From Nitrospirillum amazonense (GTDB taxonomy: Bacteria > Pseudomonadota > Alphaproteobacteria > Azospirillales > Azospirillaceae), in assembly GCF_007828035.1 (NCBI RefSeq), contig NZ_VITV01000004.1:387559-451558 (forward strand): 64,000 bases of DNA, read 5' to 3'. Positions 27,864 through 35,609 of the stretch are shown one piece after another (the first letter of the stretch is position 1; each line of letters begins with the position of its first letter). A model generated the notes under the pieces. It searched no databases, was not told the origin of the DNA, and saw only the letters and a program-made list of their open reading frames with translations. The position numbers were made by a program, and so were the translations under genes.

Positions 27864-28559
27864 ATGACCACCGTGACGATCAACGCCACCGATGGCGGCA
27901 GTTTCGACGCGTACCTGGCGATCCCGGCCGGCGGCAAGGGCCCGGGCCTGGTGCTGATCCAGGAGATCTTTGGCGTCAACGCCAACATGCGTGCGCTGTG
28001 CGACCACTACGCCGCCCTGGGCTATACCGCCATCTGTCCCGATCTGTTTTGGCGCCAGGAACCTGGCGTGCAGCTGACTGACCAGACCGAGGCCGAATGG
28101 CAGCGGGCCTTCCAGCTGTACAACGGCTTCAGCGAAGCCAGTGGGGTGGAGGACCTGATCGCCACCGTGGACTTCCTGCGCGGGCATGAGGCGACGGGCG
28201 GCAAGGTGGGCACCCTTGGCTACTGCCTGGGCGGCAAGCTGGCCTTCCTGATGGCCACCCGGTCCGACGCCGACGCGAACGTCAGCTATTACGGCGTGGG
28301 CCTGGACGGCGCCCTGGGTGAAATCAGCGCCATCACCAAGCCGCTGATGCTGCACACCGCCGGCAAGGACAAATTCTCCTCCGACGAGACCCGGGCCAAG
28401 GTGAACGCCGCCATCGAGGGCAACCACCTGATCATCCAGTACGTCTACCCGGAGCAGGATCACGCCTTCGCCCGCGTGGGTGGCGAACACTACGACGCCA
28501 AGGCGGCCGACCTGGCCAACCAGCGCACGGCGACCTTCCTGAAGGAAACGCTGTCCTAA
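27864..28559 (+). CDS. dienelactone hydrolase family protein
   Basis: 231 residues, alpha/beta hydrolase. The nucleophile Cys121 sits in GYCLGGK; the acid is the Asp of TAGKDKF and the base the His of PEQDHAF, giving the Cys-Asp-His triad of carboxymethylenebutenolidase. VLIQEIFGVNANMR is the family's N-terminal signature. It cleaves dienelactone-type esters, but without aromatic catabolism genes nearby the real substrate is open. It has its own upstream gap of 131 bases, which contains GTGACG-GA-CGTCAC (27750-27763). Confidence 0.92.
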   Translation: MTTVTINATDGGSFDAYLAIPAGGKGPGLVLIQEIFGVNANMRALCDHYAALGYTAICPDLFWRQEPGVQLTDQTEAEWQRAFQLYNGFSEASGVEDLIATVDFLRGHEATGGKVGTLGYCLGGKLAFLMATRSDADANVSYYGVGLDGALGEISAITKPLMLHTAGKDKFSSDETRAKVNAAIEGNHLIIQYVYPEQDHAFARVGGEHYDAKAADLANQRTATFLKETLS

Positions 28560-28663
28560 GCGGTTCCTTCGTTACCCCTCAGGCGCCGGGCGGCGGCATC
28601 CGCCGCCTTGGCTATCCTCGCTTTCCAGTCCACCGCGTTCCGTCCCCTCATCAGGAGCCAACC

Positions 28664-29638
28664 ATGGTCCACGCCATCCGCATCCATCAGACCGGCGGTC
28701 CGGAGGTGATGAAGTGGGAGGAGGTGGCGGTGGGGGAGCCGGGCCCCGGCCAAGTTCGGCTGCGCCAGACGGCCGTGGGCCTGAACTACATCGACGTCTA
28801 TGTCCGCACCGGTCTCTACAAGAACCCGCTGCCCCTAATCCCGGGCATGGAGGCCGCCGGCGTGGTCGAGGCCGTGGGGCCGGATGTTTATGACTTCAAG
28901 GTCGGCGACCGTGTCGGCTATTGCACCGGGGGCACTGGCGGCTATGCCGAGGCGCGGCTGTACCCGGCGGAGCGCCTGATCCACCTGCCGGACGGCATCG
29001 ACGACCAGACGGGTGCGGCCATGCTGCTGCAGGGCCTGACCGCGCACTACCTGCTGCATCGCACCTTCCCGGTGAAGCCTGGGCAGACCATCCTGCTTCA
29101 CGCCGCCGCCGGCGGGGTGGGGCTGATCGCCTGCCAGTGGGCCAAGGCCCTGGGCGCCACCGTCATCGGCACCGTCGGTTCGGACGAGAAGGCCGAATTG
29201 GCCCGTGCCCACGGCTGCGACCACACCATCGTCTACACCCGCGAGAACTTCGTGGAGCGGGTGAAGCAGATCACCGACGGCCAGGGCGTGCCCGTCGTCT
29301 ACGACAGCATCGGCAAGGACACCTTCTACCAAAGCCTGGATTGCCTCAGCCGCCTGGGCACCATGGTCAGCTTTGGCAACGCCTCCGGCCCCGTGGGTGC
29401 CGTCGATATCAGCATCCTGAACACCAAGGGCTCACTGTTCCTGACCCGGCCCTCCCTGGGCGGTTACGTCGCCACCACCAAGGAACTGCGCGACAGCGCC
29501 AACGCCCTGTTCACCGCCGTGCTGTCCGGCAAGGTGAAGATCGACGTGCGCCAAACCTATGCGCTGAAGGATGCCGCCCAGGCCCACATCGCGCTAGAAG
29601 CCCGCCGCACCACCGGTTCCACGGTGCTGCTGCCGTAA
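28664..29638 (+). CDS. zinc-less quinone oxidoreductase (MDR family)
   Basis: 324 residues, NADPH:quinone reductase-like. GLNYIDVYVRTGLYKNPLPLIPGMEAAGVVEAVG is the QOR signature without zinc ligands; the nucleotide motif is AAAGGVGLIACQWAKALGA. The C-terminal LEARRTTGSTVLLP is typical. It reduces quinones or enones with NADPH. It lies in a series of same-strand single genes without clear operon links. Confidence 0.95.
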   Translation: MVHAIRIHQTGGPEVMKWEEVAVGEPGPGQVRLRQTAVGLNYIDVYVRTGLYKNPLPLIPGMEAAGVVEAVGPDVYDFKVGDRVGYCTGGTGGYAEARLYPAERLIHLPDGIDDQTGAAMLLQGLTAHYLLHRTFPVKPGQTILLHAAAGGVGLIACQWAKALGATVIGTVGSDEKAELARAHGCDHTIVYTRENFVERVKQITDGQGVPVVYDSIGKDTFYQSLDCLSRLGTMVSFGNASGPVGAVDISILNTKGSLFLTRPSLGGYVATTKELRDSANALFTAVLSGKVKIDVRQTYALKDAAQAHIALEARRTTGSTVLLP

Positions 29639-29685
29639 GATCAGCTATGATGCGGGTGGCCTTGAGATGATTGGAGGCATCCGCC

Positions 29686-30141
29686 ATGCCTGATTCCCGA
29701 AACTCCCTCTATGACCAAGACTTCTACGCCTGGGCGACGGAACAGGCTGCGCTGCTGCGGGCCGGCAAGGTGGCGGACGCCGACATCGCGCACATCGCGG
29801 AGGAGATCGAGAGCATGGGCCGGACCGAAAGGCGTGAGCTGGTCAGTCGCCTGACGGTCCTGCTGCTGCATCTCCTGAAATGGCAGTTCCAGCCTACCCA
29901 CCGAGGTCCGTCCTGGCGACTTTCTATCGCCGACGCCCGCGATGACCTGACGGACCATTTGGCAGACAACCCCAGCCTCAAGTCTCAGCTGGATGCGTCG
30001 ATCACCTCGGCTTACCGCCGGGCGCACCGTCAGGCATCGGTGGAGACAGGGTATCCGGAGAACCGTTTCCCCGAGTCATGTCCCTGGACGTTCAGCCAGT
30101 TCATGGCTGAGGATTTTTGGCCGCAATCGGAAACCGAATAA
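29686..30141 (+). CDS. DUF29 domain-containing protein
   Basis: 151 residues. The pattern YDQDFYAWATEQAALLRAGKVADADIAHIAEEIESMGRTERREL, LLLHLLKWQFQP and SWRLSIADARDDL is the DUF29 signature. The family is common in cyanobacteria and alphaproteobacteria, often in several copies, with no known function. The ATG at 29686 is chosen; TTG at 29671 would add five residues. It converges with dnaQ with an 18-base gap. Confidence 0.9.
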   Translation: MPDSRNSLYDQDFYAWATEQAALLRAGKVADADIAHIAEEIESMGRTERRELVSRLTVLLLHLLKWQFQPTHRGPSWRLSIADARDDLTDHLADNPSLKSQLDASITSAYRRAHRQASVETGYPENRFPESCPWTFSQFMAEDFWPQSETE

Positions 30142-30159
30142 GGGTGGTCACTGGGTGAT

Positions 30160-30873
30160 TCAGCCGGCGGTCGCCGCCGCCGTTTCCTCACCCGCCAGCC
30201 ACAGCGGCGACTTGATGGCCTTGAGGAAGGCGGCATGGGCCTCCAGTTCTTCAGGCGAGGCGGCGTGGGGGCGGGGAGCGCGGAAGGTTCGGGTCTCCTC
30301 GACCACCACCAGGCCCACGTCCGCCGTCTTGACGACGGTGGCGCCCAGCACCAGATCGGGCTGCCGGCCGCCCATCAGCTCCAGATAGACTTCAGCCAGC
30401 AGTTGGGCGTCGAGAAGAGCGCCGTGGTAGGTACGGCCGGAATTGTCGATGCCGAAGCGGCGGCACAGGGCGTCCAGGCTGGCCGGCGCGCCGGGGAAGC
30501 GCTTGCGCGCCATGGCCACGGTATCGACCGAGCGTGCCATGGGCATGGTCTTCAGGCCCAGGCGCGTGAACTCCGCGTTCAGGAAGCCCATGTCGAAGCT
30601 GGCGTTGTGGATGATCAGCGGACTGTCCTGAATGAAATCCAGGAAGTCGCCGGCCACGGCGGCGAACACCGGCTTATCCGATAGGAAGGCGGCCGACAGG
30701 CCGTGCACCGCCTCCGCTTCCGCCGGCATGTCCCGTTCCGGGTTGATGTAGGCGTGCCAGCTGTTGCCGGTGGCCACGTGGTTCAGCAGTTCCACGCAGC
30801 CGATTTCCACCACGCGGTCACCGCCCAAGGCATTCACGCCGGTGGTTTCGGTATCGAGAACGATTTCACGCAT
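30160..30873 (-). CDS. dnaQ: DNA polymerase III subunit epsilon
   Basis: 237 residues; 3'-5' proofreading exonuclease of the replicative polymerase. The DEDDh residues are seen: IVLDTETTGVN (Asp, Glu), the HNASFDMGFLN motif with the second Asp, and YHGALLDAQLLAEVY (His, Asp). It is the last gene of the ppsR-maf-aroE-coaE-dnaQ block, read away from the proposed origin. Confidence 0.96.
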   Translation of the reverse strand: MREIVLDTETTGVNALGGDRVVEIGCVELLNHVATGNSWHAYINPERDMPAEAEAVHGLSAAFLSDKPVFAAVAGDFLDFIQDSPLIIHNASFDMGFLNAEFTRLGLKTMPMARSVDTVAMARKRFPGAPASLDALCRRFGIDNSGRTYHGALLDAQLLAEVYLELMGGRQPDLVLGATVVKTADVGLVVVEETRTFRAPRPHAASPEELEAHAAFLKAIKSPLWLAGEETAAATAG

Positions 30874-30882
30874 GGGAACGGG

Positions 30883-31527
30883 TTACCTGGCTCTACGGAT
30901 CGATGACGGGCGAGGGCGGGGCGGCCACACCCGGCCGCGCTGCCCGGACAGCAGTGTGACGATGGCGGCCAGCCGCCGCAAGGTCAGCGCGCGGCCCAGG
31001 CCCGTAGGCACGACGAAATCCGCCCGCCGCCGCTTTTCGGCATCCGGCATCTGCCGGCGCAGAATGGCGTCCAGCTTGCCTGGGCTCATGCCCGGCCGGG
31101 CCAGCACCCGGGCGCGCTGCAGGCTGCGGGGGGCGGAGACGACGGCGACACGGTCGCAATGGGCCTGCCCGCCGGTTTCGAACAGCAGGGGCACGTCCAG
31201 CACGGCCACCTTGGCGCCGCTGGCGGCGGCACGGCGCAGGAAACGGTCGCGCGCCTGGCCCACCAAGGGATGGACGATGGCCTCCAGCCGCTTCAAGGCC
31301 GGGGTGTTGCCCATGACTTCCGCCGACAGCAGCTGCCGGTCCACCGCACCATCACGCACCACGCCCGGGAACGCCCGGCCGATGGGGCCCACCGCCGCGC
31401 CACCCTTGGCATACAGGCGATGCACCGTGGCATCGCTGTCGTGCACCGGACAGCCCAGCCGGCGCAGCATCGCCGCCGCCGTGGACTTGCCCATGCCGAT
31501 TGACCCGGTGAGGCCCAGCACGATCAT
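30883..31527 (-). CDS. coaE: dephospho-CoA kinase
   Basis: 214 residues; last step of CoA synthesis, ATP-dependent phosphorylation of dephospho-CoA. The P-loop [12 protein letters not shown] is at residues 5-16, [12 protein letters not shown] is the substrate lid region and [16 protein letters not shown] the conserved C-terminal motif. It is 9 bases upstream of dnaQ and 21 bases after aroE, so it is part of one transcript. Confidence 0.96.
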   Translation of the reverse strand: MIVLGLTGSIGMGKSTAAAMLRRLGCPVHDSDATVHRLYAKGGAAVGPIGRAFPGVVRDGAVDRQLLSAEVMGNTPALKRLEAIVHPLVGQARDRFLRRAAASGAKVAVLDVPLLFETGGQAHCDRVAVVSAPRSLQRARVLARPGMSPGKLDAILRRQMPDAEKRRRADFVVPTGLGRALTLRRLAAIVTLLSGQRGRVWPPRPRPSSIRRAR

Positions 31528-31548
31528 CGGGACACCGCCATGCGCTGT

Positions 31549-32400
31549 TCAGTCCCCGAAGACGGCGGCATAGAGGGTGCCGGTCACCTGCGGCACCCGG
31601 CCGAACCAGGCCTCGAACCCCGGCCGGCCCTGGTGCAGCAGCATGCCCCGGCCGTCCACCGCGACATGGCCCCGGGCCTTGGCCGCCGCCAACAGGGGGG
31701 TTTCCACGGGCGTATAGACGATGTCGGTCACCACCGCCTCGCGCGGCAGGGCGTCCAGCGCCAGGTCCAGAGGCGGGTGCCCCATCATGCCCTGGGTGGT
31801 GGCGTTGGCCAGCAGCTGGGCACCGGCCAGGGCCTCCCCCCGCTCCTCCCATGCCACCGCCCTCACCGGGCAGGCGACACCCGGGCCCAGATCCGCCACC
31901 AGTTCTTGCGCCCGGGCAAACGTACGATTCACCAGGCGGATTTCCGGCACGCCGGCGTCGGCCAGCGCCACTACCAGCGACCGTGCAGCCCCGCCGGCGC
32001 CAACGATGACCGCCGGGCCCTGTCCTGTCGTCCAGGCCGGCGCGCCGGCCTTCAGGTTCTCCAGAAAGCCAAAGCCATCGGTGTTGCGGCCCTCCAGCGT
32101 GCCGTCGTCATGGACGATGACGGTGTTGACAGCCCCCATGCGGCGGGCGGTCTGGTCCACCCGGTCCATGATGCGGAACGCCGCCTCCTTATGCGGAACC
32201 GTGACGTTGCAACCCACCAGGCCCAGGGCGGGCAGGGCGCGCAAGGCCTGCTCGATACGGTCCGGCGGCACCGCCAACGGCACGTACGCGCCGTCGATGG
32301 CGTACTCTGCCAGCCAGTGCCCGTGCAGGCGCGGGCTGCGGCTGTGCCCCACCGGCCAGCCCATGACACCAGCCACACGCGCCTTACCGGTGATGCTCAT
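31549..32400 (-). CDS. aroE: shikimate dehydrogenase
   Basis: 283 residues; NADPH-dependent reduction of 3-dehydroshikimate in aromatic amino acid synthesis. Substrate motifs GWPVGHSRSPRLH and NVTVPHKEAAF (catalytic Lys), NTDGFGF (Asp), and the cofactor motif VGAGGAARSLVVAL are present. The ATG at 32400 overlaps the maf stop (ATGA); the longer frame upstream is a shadow of maf. Confidence 0.96.
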   Translation of the reverse strand: MSITGKARVAGVMGWPVGHSRSPRLHGHWLAEYAIDGAYVPLAVPPDRIEQALRALPALGLVGCNVTVPHKEAAFRIMDRVDQTARRMGAVNTVIVHDDGTLEGRNTDGFGFLENLKAGAPAWTTGQGPAVIVGAGGAARSLVVALADAGVPEIRLVNRTFARAQELVADLGPGVACPVRAVAWEERGEALAGAQLLANATTQGMMGHPPLDLALDALPREAVVTDIVYTPVETPLLAAAKARGHVAVDGRGMLLHQGRPGFEAWFGRVPQVTGTLYAAVFGD

Positions 32401-33026
32401 GATGGCAACACACCCCGCACGCGCAGGAAGCCCAGCAGGGGCAGCAGCGGCAGGCCCAGAATGGTGAAATGGTCGCCTGCCACCCGGGTGAACAGCTGGG
32501 CACCCAGGGCCTCCAGCTGATAACCGCCGACGGAGGTCATCACGGCGTCGCCGGCGGCATCCAGATAGCGCTCGATGAAGTCTTCGCTCAGGGATCGCAT
32601 GGTCAACTTGGCCTGGTCGGTCTGGTGCCAAACACGGCTGTTGTTGTGGAACAGCACGGCGGTGGTCACCAGGCGATGGGTACGGCCGGACAGGGCGCGC
32701 AGCTGTTCGGCGGCACCGGCGCGATCCTCCGGCTTGTCGAACCAGCGGCCTTCGCACTCCAGCATCTGGTCGGCGCCGATGACATAGGCGCCCGGCACCT
32801 TGGCGGCCACGCGCGATGCCTTCAGCTCCGCCAAGGCCTCCGCCGTTTCTTCCACCGTCAGGCCGCCCGCCTTGCACGACAGCTTGACCTCTTCCTCATC
32901 CACGCCGGGCCGGTGGGCCACGACCTCCAGCCCTGCACCGCGCAGCAGGGATAGGCGCGTCCGGCTGCCGGACGCCAGCACCACCGGTTGTGTGGACAAG
33001 GCCGGTGGAAAATCTTCAGACGACAT
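32397..33026 (-). CDS. maf: Maf family nucleoside triphosphate pyrophosphatase
   Basis: 209 residues; house-cleaning pyrophosphatase for non-canonical or modified nucleotides. VLASGSRTRLSLLRGAGL is the N-terminal signature, IGADQMLECEGRWFDKP the middle one with the catalytic Asp, and DAVMTSVGGYQLEALGAQLF the C-terminal one. The substitution pattern (Gln after the Asp) is that of the Maf-like branch commonly placed beside aroE in alphaproteobacteria. It is coupled to aroE by overlap. Confidence 0.93.
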   Translation of the reverse strand: MSSEDFPPALSTQPVVLASGSRTRLSLLRGAGLEVVAHRPGVDEEEVKLSCKAGGLTVEETAEALAELKASRVAAKVPGAYVIGADQMLECEGRWFDKPEDRAGAAEQLRALSGRTHRLVTTAVLFHNNSRVWHQTDQAKLTMRSLSEDFIERYLDAAGDAVMTSVGGYQLEALGAQLFTRVAGDHFTILGLPLLPLLGFLRVRGVLPS

Positions 33027-33035
33027 GCAGGAAAC

Positions 33036-33968
33036 TCACATTCCGGAATGGGGCGGGCGGGGGGACAGGCGCGGACCTTCCGCGGGCTCCCCCACGGGGT
33101 TGATGGGCTCGGCCCCCGCTGGACGCCGGCGCGCCAGCAGCATGAGGATCTCGGCCGCCGTCTCCTCGATCGACCGGCGGGTGACATCGATGACGGGCCA
33201 GCCCTTGCGGCTGTACAGCCGCCGCGCTTCCGACAGTTCCGACCGGACCTGCTCGGGATCGACGTAGCTGGTTTCCTCCCCCTGGTTCAACAAGCGCAGG
33301 CGGTTGCGGCGGATCTGGATCAGCCGCTCGGGGTCCTTGGTCAGGCCCACCACCAGGGGGCGCGACACCTGGTCCAGTTCAGGGGGCAGGGGGCAACCGG
33401 GGACGAAGGGAATGTTGGCCGCCTTGATGCCGCGGTTCGCCAGATAGATGCAGGTCGGCGTCTTTGAGGTGCGTGAAACGCCCACCAGAATGACGTCAGC
33501 CTGGTGCAACTCCCACGCCGTCTGACCGTCGTCATGGCCCAGGGCGAAATCCATGGCGTCGATGCGGCTGAAATACTCCGCATCCAGGGCATGCTGACGG
33601 CCCGGCTGGCTCTGGCTTTCCAAGCCAAGGTAGGCGGCCAGCGAATTGATCAGATGGTCCAGTACCGGCACGCAGGGAATGCCGATCTCGCGGCAGGTGT
33701 CCTGCAGGCGTCGGCGCAGGCGCTCGTTCACCAGGGTGAACATGACCAGCCCCGGATTATCGCGGATGCCGTCGATCACCATCTCCAGCTGCCGATCGGT
33801 ACGGACCAGGTTCCAGAAATGCTCGATGGGTTCGACATGGTCGAACTGCGAGACGCAGGCGCGCGCCACGGAATTGATCGTCTCGCCGGTGGCGTCGGAC
33901 ACCAGGTGCAGGTGGAATTCCTTGGTTTGGGGCGTCTGGGGCAAGGGCGTCGCTCCGGCAACGGACAT
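33036..33968 (-). CDS. ppsR: pyruvate, phosphate dikinase regulatory protein (DUF299)
   Basis: About 310 residues; bifunctional Ser/Thr kinase and pyrophosphorylase that switches PPDK or PEP synthase off and on. The N-terminus reads EFHLHLVSDATGETINSVARA; the P-loop-like GVSRTSKTPTCIYLANRG and GLTKDPERLIQIRRNRL are family markers. The ATG at 33968 is chosen; the upstream TTG (34049) would add 27 residues encoded by short tandem repeats that look like origin DNA. It is the homologue of the gene that borders the origin opposite hemE in Caulobacter and Rickettsia. Confidence 0.93.
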   Translation of the reverse strand: MSVAGATPLPQTPQTKEFHLHLVSDATGETINSVARACVSQFDHVEPIEHFWNLVRTDRQLEMVIDGIRDNPGLVMFTLVNERLRRRLQDTCREIGIPCVPVLDHLINSLAAYLGLESQSQPGRQHALDAEYFSRIDAMDFALGHDDGQTAWELHQADVILVGVSRTSKTPTCIYLANRGIKAANIPFVPGCPLPPELDQVSRPLVVGLTKDPERLIQIRRNRLRLLNQGEETSYVDPEQVRSELSEARRLYSRKGWPVIDVTRRSIEETAAEILMLLARRRPAGAEPINPVGEPAEGPRLSPRPPHSGM

Positions 33969-33989
33969 GGGGATGGTCTGGGAAGATGC

Positions 33990-34034
33990 GGACTGGATGC
34001 CTATGGACTGAATGCCTGTGAACTGAATCTGGGG
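33990..34034. repeat. three 15-bp direct repeats at the left edge of the origin region
   Basis: Units GGACTGGATGCCTAT (33990-34004), GGACTGAATGCCTGT (34005-34019) and the more diverged GAACTGAATCTGGGG (34020-34034). They abut without spacers. They would lie in codons only if ppsR used its far upstream TTG. Confidence 0.8.
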
Positions 34035-34189
34035 ACAACCGGCGGACAATCCGGGAAAAATCCGTCGTTCCGGGATCCCATTTCCTTTCCATACAGGCTT
34101 CCTGGGATCCCACGCAGAGGGAATCCCGCATCGGGATAAAGGTCCGTCACCTCTTGGAACAACGGGGGGCGATGACCGGCGCCGCCCAC

Positions 34190-34198
34190 TTATCCCCA
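34190..34198 (+). promoter_or_regulatory. DnaA-box-like site TTATCCCCA
   Basis: One mismatch to TTATCCACA. Confidence 0.6.
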
Positions 34199-34259
34199 GG
34201 ATTCCCAGACCTGATGGAATCTATAACATTCCAAAGGTCTGGCCAGAAACCCCGCAGCA

Positions 34260-34268
34260 TCATCCACA
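34260..34268 (+). promoter_or_regulatory. DnaA-box-like site TCATCCACA
   Basis: One mismatch to TTATCCACA. Confidence 0.6.
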
Positions 34269-34301
34269 TCCTGAAGAGCCGGCGCGGGATCCCGTGAACG
34301 C

Positions 34302-34310
34302 TGTGGATGA
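34302..34310 (-). promoter_or_regulatory. DnaA-box-like site TCATCCACA on the minus strand
   Basis: TGTGGATGA on the plus strand; one mismatch to the consensus and identical to the site at 34260 in opposite orientation, 34 bases apart. Confidence 0.6.
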
Positions 34311-34334
34311 AATACGGATGATCTTGAATTCCCG

Positions 34335-34343
34335 TTATCCACA
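34335..34343 (+). promoter_or_regulatory. perfect DnaA box TTATCCACA
   Basis: Exact match to the high-affinity DnaA box, directly left of the AT-rich stretch that could be the unwinding element. Confidence 0.85.
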
Positions 34344-34399
34344 GGGCCAACTACCACCCCATTCCTTTTTCAAATTAGATCAGAGTAGAAAAAGGGGCC

Positions 34400-34408
34400 T
34401 GTGGGAAA
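34400..34408 (-). promoter_or_regulatory. weak DnaA-box-like site TTTCCCACA
   Basis: TGTGGGAAA on the plus strand; two mismatches to the consensus, right of the AT-rich stretch. Confidence 0.35.
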
Positions 34409-34443
34409 ACGTCGGGCCCGGCCGCCATCGCGCCGGCGCCCCT

Positions 34444-35526
34444 ATGGAGACCGCCTTGTCCCAGATCCAGCCCCAAAGCCGGCCGGACCGCCTGCTGCTG
34501 CGTACCCTGAAGGGTGAGACCGCCCCCCGTCCGCCCTTCTGGCTGATGCGCCAGGCCGGCCGCTACCTGCCCGAATACCGTGAGGTGCGGGCCCAGGCCG
34601 GCGGCTTCCTGGACCTGTGCCTGAAGCCGGATCTGGCGACCGAAGTGACGCTGCAGCCCATCCGGCGCTATGGCATGGATGCCGCCATCCTGTTTTCCGA
34701 CATCCTGATCCTGCCGCACGCCCTGGGGCAGAAGGTGTGGTTCGCCGAAGGGGAGGGGCCGCGCCTGGATCCCATCCGCGACCAGGCCGGGCTGGATCGC
34801 CTGGACGTCGCCCGCCTGGAAGAGCGGGCGGAACCGGTCTATGAGGCTGTCCGGCGTATCCGGGCGGCGTTGCCGGATCCGGTGACGCTCATCGGTTTCG
34901 CGGGCAGCCCCTGGACCGTCGCGACCTATATGGTTGAGGGGGCCGGCTCCAAGGAGTTCCTGCACGCCAAGGGCTGGGCTTACCGGGATCCGGCGGGATT
35001 TCAGCGCCTGATCGATTTGCTGGTCGAGACCACCGTCACCCACCTGTCTGCCCAGATCCGGGCGGGTGCGGAGGTGGTGCAGCTGTTCGACAGCTGGGCC
35101 GGTGCGCTGGCGCCGGCGGAATTCGCCCGCTGGTCCATCGCCCCCACCCGGACCATCGTGCAGGCTCTGAAGGACAGGCATCCAGGGGTGCCCGTCATCG
35201 GCTTTCCGCGGGGGGCGGGGATCGGTATCCAGGCGTATGTGGAGCAGACGGGGGTGGACGCCGTCAGCCTCGACACCAGTGTTCCGCCGGACTGGGCCGC
35301 CAGCGCCCTGCAGAGCCGCGTGCCCGTCCAGGGCAACCTGGATCCCCTGGCCCTGGTGGCCGGCGGCGACGCGCTGCACCATGCCGCCACGGACATCCTG
35401 TCGACACTGGGCAAGGGACCCTTCATCTTCAACCTGGGCCACGGCATTGTGCAGCAGACCCCACCCGAGCATGTCGCGGAACTGGCTCGCTTGATCCAGG
35501 AATGGCCGTCCTTAAATCAGGGATGA
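34444..35526 (+). CDS. hemE: uroporphyrinogen decarboxylase
   Basis: 360 residues; converts uroporphyrinogen III to coproporphyrinogen III in heme synthesis. RQAGRYLPEYRE near residue 35 carries the catalytic Arg pair; FSDILILPHALG and IGFAGSPWTVATYMVEG are family blocks, and FNLGHGIVQQTPPEHV the C-terminal one. The ATG at 34444 is chosen; the frame open from 34294 runs through the origin region and its first 50 codons have no family match. It leads a hemE-hemH-hemJ cluster read away from the origin. Confidence 0.97.
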   Translation: METALSQIQPQSRPDRLLLRTLKGETAPRPPFWLMRQAGRYLPEYREVRAQAGGFLDLCLKPDLATEVTLQPIRRYGMDAAILFSDILILPHALGQKVWFAEGEGPRLDPIRDQAGLDRLDVARLEERAEPVYEAVRRIRAALPDPVTLIGFAGSPWTVATYMVEGAGSKEFLHAKGWAYRDPAGFQRLIDLLVETTVTHLSAQIRAGAEVVQLFDSWAGALAPAEFARWSIAPTRTIVQALKDRHPGVPVIGFPRGAGIGIQAYVEQTGVDAVSLDTSVPPDWAASALQSRVPVQGNLDPLALVAGGDALHHAATDILSTLGKGPFIFNLGHGIVQQTPPEHVAELARLIQEWPSLNQG

Positions 35527-35609
35527 TCTGTTTCGTACGATGATCCGAGGCGCGCGGGCGACCGTATCCGCCCGCGCCGACACGACCCGCCGACCGCTAC
35601 CGAGCCCCC

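Larger units (their letters stand above)
33969..34443. other. oriC: candidate chromosomal replication origin (oriC)
   Basis: A 475-base gene-free stretch between divergent ppsR and hemE. It holds one perfect DnaA box TTATCCACA, several one-mismatch boxes, three GGGATCCC palindromes (34072, 34104, 34286), four GANTC sites (34025, 34121, 34200, 34217), three 15-bp tandem repeats at its left edge and an AT-rich segment at about 34358-34394. Origins lie at this same gene junction (hemE and the DUF299 gene) in Caulobacter and Rickettsia. The parABS system is nearby and surrounding genes point away. The assignment combines sequence and known synteny. Confidence 0.8.

Noticed and set aside
34294-34443. 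N-terminal extension of hemE through the origin region
   Set aside because: The 50 extra codons have no family match and include the DnaA box and AT-rich block; the ATG at 34444 gives a normal HemE.
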